This document shows positions 17,298 through 27,027 of a DNA stretch of 31,682 nucleotides, one piece after another. How positions within the stretch are numbered: the stretch's first letter is position 1; every line of letters begins with the position of its first letter. Origin of the DNA: Chara braunii (Eukaryota; Streptophyta; Charophyceae; Charales; Characeae); NCBI GenBank assembly GCA_003427395.1, contig BFEA01000095.1:1262679-1294360 (forward strand), read 5' to 3'. The notes beneath the pieces are model-generated. The model was not told the DNA's origin. It searched no databases and was given only the letters and a program-made list of their open reading frames with translations. The translations under genes were made by a program, and so were the position numbers.

Positions 17298-18505
17298 CAG
17301 TTGATGTGGCTCAGTGGTTAGAGCACCGGTTGGAAATGCGCATTGTGGTATGAGGTTGCGGGCTCAAAACTCAATCGCAACCTTGCGCATGGACACTGGC
17401 AGTGGCGGCAGGGCATTAGATTGACGCACGGCTGGACGTACACTCCCTTGGGCTGAGGCATGGTACTATTACAGACACTGCCTGCGCACCGCCCACGGGT
17501 TGTTGATGGTGTTGTATGTTGGTTCTGGGTTTCACGTGGGTTGCTTCGGGGTGTTGGTCTTGGGTGTTCTGTTGATCTCCCCAGTCTGGCATATCACACG
17601 TTCGTGCCATTTCCACTAGTTGTTCACATGGTAGAGTCATACGATTACATGCTACAAGGTCAGGGGTTCGAGCTTGGTTCGGACCTTGGGGGGTCCCTGT
17701 TCAGCTTACCCCGTTCTCTCGATATACACACATGATGCTGATTCAAAGAGCACACACAGCGTTCCGGCATATACATAGCTTGCGAATTATACATGGCCTA
17801 TGGGCTACATACACAAGTTTCCACACATAGTGCTGTGAGTACATCTTGATACATAGATACACGGAGCATACACCGCCTTCGGGTATACACACACATTGTG
17901 AACTACACAACTATCAGACTGGGGGGATCTCGTCACTGGGCGGGGTCTAGTATCTGCAGTAGGGACAGGTATGGGCCACCGGAGTTGCTACTGATATTCG
18001 GATAGAACTGGCTAGTGGCATATAAGGCTTAGACCCTGGGGTAAGGGTAGGGGTATAAGTCGCTCAGGCCAGTCCGAGTTCCGCCTGGCCTTGGGTAAGC
18101 TAGGGGAAGGACGGTAAGACTGGGTGCGACCCTGTCTGAGACCTAGGGCCCAGAGTCTCTTGGGGCCTGTAGTAGTTTGTCTGGGCCTGACGTCTGAAGT
18201 TCATGTTCAACAAGGCTCGTCCAATTCCGTTTCCACCAGGGCTGGGCAACCTATCAACCCTGGTGCCTATCACTGCTGTTCGGCCCACGTTACCTGCCCA
18301 TTGGTAGGGTAATGGTCCTGAGTGCTGGTCACACTGAGGTAGGATATTGGGATAGGGGGTGCACTAGGAGTATTGACATGAGGATGCGATGGGAGGTGGT
18401 CTCATATTCCAGGACACCCACGGCCTACTGCTCCAGGTGATCACTGTGTACTCAGTGACTGGCCTCTACAACACCATGGACTTGTAACAAAAAAAAAAAA
18501 AAAAA
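17298..18505 (+). mobile_element. 1.2-kb tRNA-headed retroposon with perfect TSD
   Basis: The element starts CAGTTGATGTGGCTCAGTGG, with an A-box-like TGGCTCAGTGG at 17308 and a degenerate B box (GGGCTCAAAACTC near 17361). It ends in 17 A residues (18489-18505). The 9-bp sequence GTAGTCGTC flanks it exactly on both sides (17289-17297 and 18506-18514). This is the footprint of LINE-mediated retroposition. A second tRNA-like block lies inside (17617-17680, with GGTAGAGTCATACG and GGGGTTCGAGC), so it may be composite. No reverse transcriptase frame was found. At 1.2 kb it is much longer than a usual SINE. Confidence 0.85.
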
Positions 18506-18514
18506 GTAGTCGTC

Positions 18515-19054
18515 AATGATGACAGTCAATTTGTGCCCAATGCCCATGTCAGTTATGAGCTGTTTCCATTCCAAAGTCCACAATCCAACTTTTCCTCGTC
18601 ACGGTCTCATTAGCGAAAGACCCACCATATGCACGTACCTTAGCAACTTTGAGGTTAGGTAGACCTTAACACTACTGTCAAAGGGGAAGAAAGAAAATAA
18701 CCGAGCTTCTGTGGGCCACTTGTCGACCTTTTGTCTCCCGGCGAGTTTCAGAACGTCTGTCAGCCCGATTGGCGGAAGGCTTGTCATAGTGCACCATAGC
18801 ACTGGAGGATGGGAATCTCATGGCGTACTCAGAGTAGTACTATCTTGAATGTATCTGACCACATTTGACATAGTACCGGGCAATTGCGTTCAGAGATAAG
18901 GAAAAACCCTGTGGTGTGAGTATGCCGTGAAAAGGGGGGGGGGAATCAATTTCCGCACTGCAGTGGCGTGCTTCACGCGCCATCCGCTTCGGGTCGGAGT
19001 CACTGCCGGGCGTGTGGCTGAGTTCCTCTAGCTGTAGTGTACTTGAAGCCATGT
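18515..19054. other. Non-coding stretch
   Basis: No protein-like frame is seen. A run of nine G residues occurs at 18936-18944. Confidence 0.3.
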
Positions 19055-19110
19055 CTACAGTCATCCCCCGAACAAAACGCACGTGCGTTATTTGTGAATA
19101 GAACGCATGG

Positions 19111-19138
19111 GGTGTGTTGTATTCGTATACAACACACC
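19111..19138. repeat. 12-bp perfect hairpin
   Basis: GGTGTGTTGTAT and ATACAACACACC surround a TCGT loop, inside the TIR element. Confidence 0.9.
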
Positions 19139-19162
19139 TGCATTATGTGCCTCTTACAAGTA

Positions 19163-19209
19163 TCTCCAGTCTTCCCACAAACAGGACCGTCAGGTAAGAC
19201 ACAGACACA

Positions 19210-19287
<78 letters not shown>

Positions 19288-19338
19288 CAGTCTTCCTGCA
19301 CACAGGACCTTCAGGTAAGACAGAGAGAGAGAGAGAGA
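19163..19338. repeat. (AC)n(AG)n tract between duplicated flanks
   Basis: About 13 AC units and 28 AG units (19204-19284) lie between two copies of a 36-bp segment. One begins CAGTCTTCCCACAAACAGGA (19168) and the other CAGTCTTCCTGCACACAGGA (19288); both end TCAGGTAAGACA. A shorter AG run follows the second copy. Confidence 0.9.
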
Positions 19339-19895
19339 AAGGGCGGAATACTGCAGTGCGCGCACCTGGAAAGCATGCGTCTGTTCGAATAGAACAAGCG
19401 TGCCTACTATTTGAATAGAACAGACATGTGTACTATTTCAACGTGTGTACTAATTGGATTTCTTGGGGCGACTATGAGAAATCGACTTTTTCAGGGAAAG
19501 TTGAATAGTACATACGTGCGTTTTGTTCGGGGGAAGACTGTAGGTGGGATCATAGGCCCCTGACTGTGGTCTCTCCCTATGACAGCTATATTTTTCGTCT
19601 TGAGAGCATGAACCGAGCTGCAAGAGCGGTAAGGTTCGTAGTTTCGGTAGTGCCGCCACTGCGGACGTTTCAAAATTCAAACCTCGGATTCAAATCTCTC
19701 GGCAGGAAAGATTTTCCTACTCCTGTCGTCACGAGACGTGGATCTTCCACCACGCTCAAGCGGGTCAAGGCTTCCCAGCCCCACTTTCCCCGCTGCGTGG
19801 GCAATGACCCTGGCGAGTCGCCTGGGATATGCTTTTTTCTCGTTTTGATTTCTTTTTTGGAACAAGGTCATCATGGCTTTCAATCATGGCTTTCA

Positions 19896-19957
19896 TAAAA
19901 CTTCATAAATAGACTTAGTGATTCAATGAAATCACTAAGTCTATTTATGAAGTTTTA
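19896..19957. repeat. Perfect 28-bp inverted repeat (6-nt loop)
   Basis: Bases 19896-19923 (starting TAAAACTTCATAAATAGAC) and 19930-19957 are exact reverse complements, separated by CAATGA. The right arm runs straight into the truncated tRNA head of the SINE at 19956. A stem of this length without mismatches must be recent or maintained. Confidence 0.97.
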
Positions 19958-20128
19958 ACTCAGTTGGTAAGGCACGCAAGTGGCATTCAGGAGGTCCTGG
20001 GTTCAATCCCCATTGGCCTTATGTACCTTCCTGGGCATGCTTGGTGCCCGCCACCTGATGATAATACCTTAAGGCCATGGCCCTTTCAAAAGGGGAAAAA
20101 AAAGAAAAAAAAAAGAAAAAAGCCAAGC
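19956..20128 (+). mobile_element. tRNA-derived SINE, short form (copy 3)
   Basis: The A box (TAACTCAGTTGG, 19956-19967) and B box (GGTTCAATCCC, 20000-20010) are followed by TGGTGCCCGCCACCT and the family tail GATGATAATACCTTAAGG, then an A-rich tail to 20128. Compared with the long form at 387-803 it lacks about 250 bp between CCACCT and GATGATAATACC. It is also 5'-truncated at the hairpin. Confidence 0.85.
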
Positions 20129-20206
20129 ACTGCTGAGAAATACTGTTCTTTAAGCCCAACCAATTCAATTACCTGTCAAATCTGGACAGGACGGCCTTTC
20201 AGGCCT

Positions 20207-20592
20207 TTTTTATTGTCATTATAGTATTACGGGGAACCGCGTAGCAGCCACATCCGTGCTCAAGCCTCCAACGAGGGAACATGTGGGAGCTGCACCCACC
20301 AGCAGGTGCGATACCTGCTACAGCAGGTGGGCGATACCGGCCAGGGGTCAGCCGACCGAGCTTCTTCGATGGGCCAGTCACTGTGCCTTCCCTCCGGTCC
20401 CCTCCCCCTATGAACATCAGCAGTCTCTGCTCAATGCCACTCGGGGGGACCAACGGCATAACTCTAGGTGGCGGGCGCCAAGCTATATGGCGGGAGCCAA
20501 GCTTGCCCAGGAAGGTGCATGAGGCCAATGGGGATTGAACCCAAGACCTCCTGAATGCCACTTGAGTGCCTTACCAACTGAGCTAGGCCGCT
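20207..20592 (-). mobile_element. tRNA-derived SINE, long form (copy 2)
   Basis: On the minus strand: A box TAGCTCAGTTGG (20584-20573), B box GGTTCAATCCCC (20541-20530), then the long-form body shared with 387-803 (for example GACTGGCCCATC and CTGATGTTCATAGGGGGAGG). The 3' end finishes in AATAAAAAA at 20215-20207. A short internal duplication (GGCGGGMGCCAAGC) is present. An A29 run at 20602-20630 adjoins its 5' end. Confidence 0.85.
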
Positions 20593-20601
20593 AGCCTTTG
20601 G

Positions 20602-20630
<29 letters not shown>
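20602..20630. repeat. A29 homopolymer
   Basis: Twenty-nine consecutive A residues directly beside the head of the SINE at 20207-20592. It may be the tail of another retroposon into which that SINE inserted. Confidence 0.9.
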
Positions 20631-20632
<2 letters not shown>

Positions 20633-21067
20633 GTTTTGTGTGAGCGTTCATTTTCCTTCTTCTTTTGGACCAATTGCAGAGAGAAATGTGTTGCTTCAGA
20701 GATCATGCCCATATCCCATGTCATCCTCCAGACGAAAGAACCGAGGGCACGTCCCACTCGCCTTCATTCTGGACCCTCGACTTCAGAGACCAGTGGCCAC
20801 ACACACGATCTGAGTGTACAAGTACTGTTCTACTAAAAATAGAAAGAAAACTTGCTCCCCCTGGACGCCACAGAGCATGAAGCTGACCGGCATTGCCGGT
20901 CTGAAACAAGTCGAAAACGCCTCGAGTTAGGTCGTGCTAATTTTCCGCCAGGAACGTAACAGCATTTGGGCCGAAAAGAGCCCTTGGGGCCGAAAGGGAC
21001 GAGCCTGTTGTGACTCGCTCAGGGCCACCCCGTCCGAGCACAAGACTGCTACGAGCGAATGACGGTG

Positions 21068-21074
21068 TATAAAA
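21068..21074 (+). promoter_or_regulatory. TATA box of DUF4360 copy 2
   Basis: GTGTATAAAAGC lies 243 bp upstream of the start codon. The same box and about 60 bp after it (for example TAGACTAGACA and CTAGRTTGG) are conserved upstream of copy 3 at 30116. Both duplicates therefore carry their promoter and leader. Transcription should start around 21098-21105. Confidence 0.8.
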
Positions 21075-21310
21075 GCGAACGGAACTGCCTAGGTTGGGCA
21101 CAGACTAGACAAGCGTATTTAGATCACGCACACACTCGCAATAGGTGTTCTCCTTGCTTGCACCCGGATAGCACAAACGACGAGGAGTGGGGCTTCGAAC
21201 AGAGGAGCAGCCAGGTGCGCCTCACCCCTGCCTTTGTGTCTTCCAAGGACCGCGTTTCTCTGTGCACCCTGAAACTTGTTGAGGGGGAGTGGAGGCAGAG
21301 GTCGAGGGCA

Positions 21311-21907
21311 ATGGCGCGTCAGGTGGTTCTTGCGGCCGTTCTTTTGCTGATCGCTGCTGCAGTTCAGGCGAGCGCGCAGACTCCGACTGAGGTGACCATC
21401 GGTTATGTCACCTACGCAGGCAACGGCTGCAATTACGACAACACCAACTGGGTGCTGTCGAACGACTAAAAGACGGTCACCTTCATGTTCGGTGGGATGG
21501 TTGCAATCACGGACGGGTCGCTCGCCGACAAGAGGAAGTCTTGCCAGATGTCGTTCTCTATGAGCTACCCGGATGGCTGGAGCGTCTCCATTGGTCAGGC
21601 CACGGGCCGCGGGCTCGCTGACATCGCCGAGAACTCCGACGGCATCTACGAGACGCACTACTACTTCTCCGGACAAACGGGGACGGCGATGGTGGAGCGC
21701 AGAATCCAAGGCCCAAAGGTTGGCAGCTTCGAGTTCACGGACGACTTCCTGACGCTTGTCTGGAGCGAGTGCAACAACGCGCCCAACCTGAACATCAAGA
21801 CGGTGGTGAGAGTGGAGGGCCAGAAGGCTGTGATGGCGCTCGACTCCCAGGATACCAAGTTCCAGCTCATCTTCAATCTCCAATGGAGGCAGTGTCCACA
21901 AAATTGA
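21311..21907 (+). pseudogene. DUF4360 family copy 2 with one in-frame TAA
   Basis: This is an intronless frame of 198 codon positions with a signal peptide (MARQVVLAAVLLLIAAAVQA). The DUF4360 features are GYVTYAGNGC (31-40), KSCQMSFSMSYPDGW, THYYFSGQTG, WSECNNAPNLNIKTVVRV, ALDSQD and a final WRQC. Four cysteines match those of copy 1. The only defect is TAA at 21467-21469 (codon 53, SND*KTVTFMF). In copy 3 the corresponding codon is TTC (SNDFKMVT), so the stop is a substitution in or near this codon. The remaining 145 codons are open, G+C-rich and well conserved. It could be a very recent pseudogene, an allele, a base-calling error or a read-through case. The 5' frame is also open back to 21059, but that is leader. 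Confidence 0.88.
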
Positions 21908-22384
21908 GACCCCCATTCACCATCTCGCACTGAGGGTGGCGGCCCTGGCGGGTGAGCGGGAGGAGACAAAGAGCGGAGGGGTGGGAGAGGAGGGTAGCCG
22001 ATTCGTCGGGGCTCGCCCTCGGCGGAATCTGAGGGAAAGAGGCTACGGTCGATGCAGTGGCACTTTTGAGAAGATCCTACCTACTGTTCGTTGGCACTCG
22101 TGTGAAGGGAGAGCATGAAGATCGTCGCGAGTTCCTAGCAGTAGTTGTAAACGATGAAAGAAAGTGTGGGCGCTTGTTTTCCAGGTGAACAAAAAGGTAG
22201 ATACCGGATGGGAAGCGTTTTCTTGTCCCATCACCAGATGCAGTCTCACTGCATGTGCTTTTGTAGTGCGTTATCATATACCTTCGTGGAAGTTCGCCCT
22301 GTGTCCCCTCCCTGCCTGGTCCGCACTGCACTATTTGTGAAGTCGCAAACGGTAGTTTCATCGACTCCGTGGCCAGCGCGATTA

Positions 22385-22574
<190 letters not shown>

Positions 22575-23708
22575 TCACTCTTTCTATGTCGATAATCTAG
22601 TTTTCTTCTCTCTTCCTCGCGAGACGCCGGATCAGTACCTCCTCTCATTGGACCAAATAGGATCTTTGTCTTCCATTCGACGTCGTCTTTCTTTCTTTGT
22701 CCTTTTTTTCCGGCCTTTTTTCCCCCTTTGAGAAAACAACAATCACAAAATCTTGCACAGGCAGAGGGGAGGGGAACACCTGACTTCAAACCATTCTAAA
22801 AGGCAGGCGGGCCCCTCGTCAGGAGGTATCAAACGAAAAGAGTGGACAGGGGCGGCAGTGCCCTGTTGTTGTGGAAGGGCTAGTTTCCTCAGGAATCTTG
22901 TAAGAAGAAAAGGTAGGGAATCTAAGTCTGTCCGTGGGATTTACCACAGTCACGACAAATCCATCTGTCCCATCGGGTTAACTGTCCGTGGGGCACCCTG
23001 ACACCCCGATTTGACAGTTAATCCGTCCTCTATAATGGCTCATCCAGATTTGTTTTGGGGGCCGGCGATGATGGCGATCATATCACGCCTTCCATCTGAT
23101 TAGTGCTATCTTATACAAGATAATGAACAATTCTTAATTCCAGGCTTACCGTCAGTTCCCTTTGTCAACGAGTATGCTCAATGACATACTGAATGAATGT
23201 GTCACACAAGTTTGAGCTTTGGTGTGTTGGACATTTCTATAAGAAGCATCATCCTGACTGATACATGCATTGGCCTTTTGTCTTTTTTTTCCTTCATGCA
23301 AGGTGGCTGGAGCTATCTGGCTTTCAATGTGCTGTTCCAATTTGGATTGCTGTCATTTGGCTCTCGCCCTTTGTCCTTGCAAGGTGCTCTCTGTTGATAA
23401 AGAAAATCACACGATGTCACTGCTAGCAGCTTGCCCCGAATAGAACGCACCGTAATTACAGCTGTGTTTAGGACAACTTTCAGTCTATATACGGTGATAA
23501 CGGCAGTGCATTCTGCTCGGGTGAAGACGGAGGCAAATTCCCCAAAACACAAGCGCACCGTCATCATGGAAGTACAGAATCTGATGCGACCGGGAACACA
23601 GCCTCCATGCATTCATCATGATCAGGCGGGGGGAGAAGGAACATGGCCGCAGCCAAAATCGTGCAATTTCTTCTGTTCTCCTTTTTTTCCACTTTTTTTC
23701 ACTTCCTC
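22575..23708. other. Non-coding stretch between (CT)n and SINE
   Basis: No protein-like frame is seen. Near 22980-23010 the word GTCCGTGGG recurs with TTAACTGTC and GACAGTTAA, forming a small inverted repeat around a G/C-rich centre. Confidence 0.3.
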
Positions 23709-23877
23709 TTTTTTTTATAAATGTGACGGCCTTGAGATATCATCATTGAACTGAACGGGCCCAATTAATTCAGATTAAACAATTGTTTTATCCGTTCCTC
23801 TAACTGCATCTGGTTTCGAAATTGGGTCTGCATTTCAGCAATTCACATGGACGTTTGTACCAACTGAGCTAGGCCCG
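23709..23877 (-). mobile_element. Diverged tRNA-derived SINE (copy 4)
   Basis: Minus strand: A box TAGCTCAGTTGG (23871-23860), degenerate B box around TTTCGAAACC (23820-23811), the family tail GATGATATCTCAAGGCC, then CATTTATAAAAAAAA. The body between head and tail differs from the other copies. Confidence 0.75.
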
Positions 23878-24070
23878 TTGGTAAGCGTGCAATTTTCGAG
23901 CAATCATTGGTGGTATGTTTTCCTTTTTTGTATTAGGGCCGTCTGATTCTGTCAAAAAAAAAAAAAATCTCACGTGTCCATTCTGTGTCCGTGTGGACAA
24001 CACACGTCCGAATGGTAGGCTGGCCAGTCCTTTTGTAGTCTTGGAATGCACTTCAACTCGCGCCAGCCTC

Positions 24071-24234
24071 TGCTTTCTGGAGCCTGACTGGTTCCGGTAC
24101 CACATCCCCACGGCGTGTCTGCTTCTGAATGTCAAGGCCTGGAACCTTCTCGAATTTCCATTGGTCTGCCTTCTGTAGCCTGACTGGTTCCGGTACCACA
24201 TCCCCGCGGCCTGTCTGCTTCTGAATGTCAAGGC
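24071..24234. repeat. 68-bp direct repeat, 96-bp period
   Basis: Bases 24071-24138 and 24167-24234 are near-identical. Both contain AGCCTGACTGGTTCCGGTAC, then CACATCCCC and TGTCTGCTTCTGAATGTC, with a handful of differences. Confidence 0.95.
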
Positions 24235-24245
24235 TTTGGGCCTTT

Positions 24246-24774
24246 GAGGCTTGGACCCCACCTCTCGGCGGCTGGAAAAGTTTTGGCATGGAAGGGCGTT
24301 TTCGGACCCCACCGGGCTTTTCCAGAGGTCTGGCAACGTAGATTTCAGACCCCACTGCCATTTCCAAAACACCGCCAGCCGTGTTTCTACATGGCTGGCA
24401 GATGGAACAGTGTCCGCCCGCGGCCGGCACTCTTTTCCAAAACGCCCTCCAACAGGGTAGGGAGGGCAAAGCGCCAGCTGTTGGCATCGGGGGACCTGCA
24501 AAGTTTGTGTTCCCACGGGAGGCAGCAGCCAATAGCGATAAAGAGTGCCACGAAAAAATAAAATAAAAAAAATGGAGAAAACAAAACAAAACAAAAGAGT
24601 GCCAACGGAAACAGGCAACGATTGGCCCAACTGATTTCCAAAGGGTTTTCCAAGAGCAATTGGTCCTCGACGTTGGGGTCCCGGAAAAAGTACTTTCCGA
24701 CTTTCCCAAATGATTTGCCTGCTTTTCGTGGCCACACAGCTTTTCCAGCCGCCGGTCAGTGGGGTCCAAGCCTG
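24246..24774. mobile_element. TIR DNA element, RGGCTTGGACCCCAC termini
   Basis: The 35-bp ends match at 30 of 35 positions: left GAGGCTTGGACCCCACCTCT and reversed right CAGGCTTGGACCCCACTGAC, both then CGGCGGCTGGAAAAG. Internal words GACCCCAC and TTTTCCAGA recur. Two minus-strand frames (23869-24780 and 24053-24820) are open for over 750 bp but read straight through the terminal repeats, an A tract and the 24071 repeat. They look like stop-poor composition, not a transposase. No target duplication was resolved. Confidence 0.8.
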
Positions 24775-24834
24775 AGTCATGACGTTTCAATCGGGTCAGT
24801 GGGGTCCAAGCCTGAGTCACGACATTTCAATCGG
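24755..24834. repeat. 40-bp tandem duplication at element end
   Basis: Two adjacent 40-bp units start GTCAGTGGGGTCCAAGCCTG and differ at two positions. The first contains the right terminal repeat of the 24246 element, so the element end has been duplicated. Confidence 0.95.
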
Positions 24835-24845
24835 GAACATGACTT

Positions 24846-25590
24846 TTGACTGTGGACTGTGACTCTTCAATATGATTTTTCATTATGAGACGTGACTCTT
24901 GCCCCTAAGATGTGACTGTTTTCTGGGTATCTGTTGGACTGGACTGCTGAGGAATTTGATGAACTCGACCTCTCTTGTCCAGGCCTCTGACCCTGAGACC
25001 CTAATTTGGGTCTGAATCGTGGAAGGCCTTTCACCTGGATCCCACATGATTCTTATGACAAAATCGGAAATGCCCCTCGAAAGCAGGGTCCTTGCCTTTC
25101 GGTCCGTCAATTCTTTTTCGAATCCTATAGGGCCGTCCTTCGAGCCTCAGGGCTATCACAAGAAGTCTGGCTGAAAGCAGTCGGCATGCCAGGTAGATGC
25201 GGATTTCTAATGGTCTGATCCGAAAAGAAAAGATAAAAAACAGGACAACTTTTGGCGTGCCAGCTTTTTGAGGTAAAGGTAGGGGGCAGGCGCTTTTGGG
25301 AAACCGTTGCTGCTTCACGGCCAGGGTGGCGGTGTTGCTACATGTCACAATGAAAGAAAAGAAAAAGGAGACTTGTTTTTAGGGCCCTGGTTACCCCAGT
25401 ACCACGTGGGGTCTCCCTTGAATTTCAAACATATGGGATCCAAGCCTTAAGCCACCAGTAGTTCGTACATTCTGCCCGTTAACAAGCCACAATTTTAGGA
25501 AACGTACGGGCCATTATAGGAGTGCCCAAATTCATCTGACTAGAAACGTTAGTACTCTATTTTTTTCCACGGCCGAGAGCTGGGCCAAGT
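24846..25590. other. Non-coding stretch
   Basis: A short degenerate run of TGTGACT, CGTGACT and TGTGACT words occurs at 24857-24918. No convincing coding frame is seen. Confidence 0.3.
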
Positions 25591-25894
25591 ACTGGTGGTT
25601 TGAAGTTTAAACCACCAGTCCTCTTTACATCTATGTGGTCAAATTTGTGGCTTGCAAGCTACCACAACTTTTCGGGTGCAATCCGCAATAGTTACTTTCA
25701 GGGCTCAGCCTTTGGATCAAAATGGCTGGTGGTGGCAGCCAAAAGGAAGCTGATGCCAGCTGTTTTTTATTTGGCACGCAGGGTGTTTCCAGCCTTGGAG
25801 AAAAGTGCCTCAGAAGTACTGGTGGTTTAACTGCAGATGAGAAAAAAGCCGCAAAAAGGACGGGTTTTTCAAACCACCAATACCTTTCTGAATT
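25591..25894. repeat. ACTGGTGGTTT hairpin and second inverted pair
   Basis: ACTGGTGGTTT (25591-25601) and AAACCACCAGT (25609-25619) form a perfect 11-bp stem with a 7-base loop. The words recur as TACTGGTGGTTT near 25817 and AAACCACCAATA near 25880, again inverted. CCACCAGTA also occurs at 25453. These are probably nested ends of a small MITE family. Confidence 0.65.
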
Positions 25895-25952
25895 GTTTTG
25901 GTGCAATGCTTCCATTAGCGCGTCTGGGCTCACGCGTCCAACAGAGAAGCCA

Positions 25953-26004
25953 GGCAGTGCCAACCAAAAGAAGTTGAGGGCAGTGCCAACCAAAAGCAGC
26001 CGAG
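25953..26004. repeat. 26-bp tandem duplication
   Basis: GGCAGTGCCAACCAAAAG followed by AAGTTGAG or CAGCCGAG is repeated back to back. Confidence 0.85.
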
Positions 26005-26232
26005 TTTGCTCCGGGATAAAACGTGGATTATGCCAAGAATAGGCATAGTCCTGATGCAACTAGTGGCACCAACCTGCTTTTCAGTTTACAGTCTTCCCAA
26101 GAGAAAGAAGTCATTGCAACTTTTTTTCGGCAGGCGCACCAACTATTTTGCTCCCACAGCCCGCCCTGAAGACGCGAACATGACTAACTGCTCATGGTAA
26201 CCATCGTGGGCCTAATAACTATCCTCCACAAC

Positions 26233-26735
26233 AACAAAAAAAAATCCCACAAGAAATGAAAGTTGAAGAAACAGTTTATTTTAAACAAATACTTCAAATT
26301 TTAAAATCAACATTCCAAAGTTCTTTCAATTTTAAAAATTTTAATTTTATTTGACAAGTTTTCGTCTAAAAATGAGTTTTCTCTATCAACTATATCCATT
26401 TGTTGAAGATAAAATCAAAGTTTTGACGAGTTTATGAAATGTCTTAATTAAACTTTCATTCTACTATAACAAATTTATCTTACTTAAGATTGGATTAACC
26501 TATTTGTGATTGAAACTCCTTATAACAGAATTGGGGTCCAAATTTAAAAAAAATATAAACTCAGCCAGACTTTCAGTCCATCTCTAGCATCTTGTTCAAA
26601 CAGAAAGGTATACCCCATTCTAGGAGGGAAATTTTTTAAAGTCCTACGGAAACTTTTAGAAGTGAAATGAAATTTTTCAAAATAGAATAAAAATTTAAAT
26701 TTTGAAATAGAATTTTAGTATTGATTGAATATTTA
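26233..26735 (+). repeat. AT-rich 500-bp direct repeat, left copy
   Basis: This segment is collinear with 27312-27810. Shared runs include GAAAGTTG, TCTAAAAATGA, ATTTGTTGAAGAT, CATCTCTAGCAT, ACCATTCT or CCCATTCT and AAATTTAAA. The two are diverged, same orientation, about 1,080 bp apart. They may be old LTRs or two copies of one transposon. I see no primer-binding site, polypurine tract or TG...CA ends that would prove an LTR element. Confidence 0.65.
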
Positions 26736-26743
26736 ATTTTAGG

Positions 26744-27027
26744 CTAGGCTACCAGAGTGGCCCGGGGTCAGTTGCCCGGCCGGGCCAAAAACAATAAAAA
26801 AAATAAAAAAATAAAAAATATTTTTAAAATTTATTTTTGTTTCTAAATTTGGTGCAGAATTTCGATGTGACCCTGAGGCAAAAGTTGTTCAGTTTATCAT
26901 TCTTCATAACATATTTATTTTTCGGAATTTTTTGAGTTTTTTAATTTCTTTTTTTTTTGCTGGTACCTTCCCTGGTCCTTGCACGGGCTGGCCACCTGGG
27001 ACCCGGGCGGCCCGGCTGGTAGCCTAG
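26744..27027. mobile_element. hAT-like MITE (GGCCCGG-type arms), perfect TIR and TSD
   Basis: CTAGGCTACCAG (26744-26755) and CTGGTAGCCTAG (27016-27027) are perfect 12-bp terminal inverted repeats. They are flanked by exact 8-bp duplications ATTTTAGG (26736-26743 and 27028-27035). An 8-bp target duplication with short terminal repeats is the hAT hallmark. Both arms are rich in GGCCCGG/CCCGGCC words around an AT-rich core with GGCAAAAGTTGTT (26877-26889) and TTCATAACATA. The element is 284 bp with no coding capacity. It lies between the two AT-rich direct repeats. Confidence 0.92.

Larger units (their letters stand above)
19055..19543. mobile_element. TIR DNA element, CTACAGTC termini
   Basis: The left end CTACAGTCATCCCCCGAACA and reversed right end CTACAGTCTTCCCCCGAACA agree, and both continue AAACGCACGT, giving about 34 bp of inverted repeat. 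Subterminal GAATAGAAC words recur at 19096, 19386 and 19414. Inside are an (AC)n(AG)n tract flanked by a duplicated segment, and a 12-bp hairpin (19111-19138). No transposase is present. The target-site duplication is not clear, so I do not assign a superfamily. Confidence 0.85.

Noticed and set aside
17298-17375. Functional tRNA gene at the head of the 1.2-kb retroposon
   Set aside because: The B box is degenerate, the cloverleaf does not close, and the block lies at the start of an element bounded by target duplications.
19956-20010. Functional tRNA gene
   Set aside because: A and B boxes are present, but the acceptor stem does not pair and the sequence continues into a SINE body and A-rich tail.
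21467-21469. Alternative genetic code reading TAA as an amino acid
   Set aside because: The intact DUF4360 copy ends at TAA exactly where the family ends, so TAA acts as a stop in this genome.
21119-21916. 265-codon frame antisense to DUF4360 copy 2
   Set aside because: It is a mirror of the G+C-rich sense gene; the sense strand matches a known family along its whole length.
23869-24820. Two minus-strand open frames of 303 and 255 codons
   Set aside because: They overlap in different phases and run through transposon inverted ends, an A tract and a direct repeat. The repeated peptide in them comes from the duplicated DNA. Stop-poor composition explains them better than a gene.
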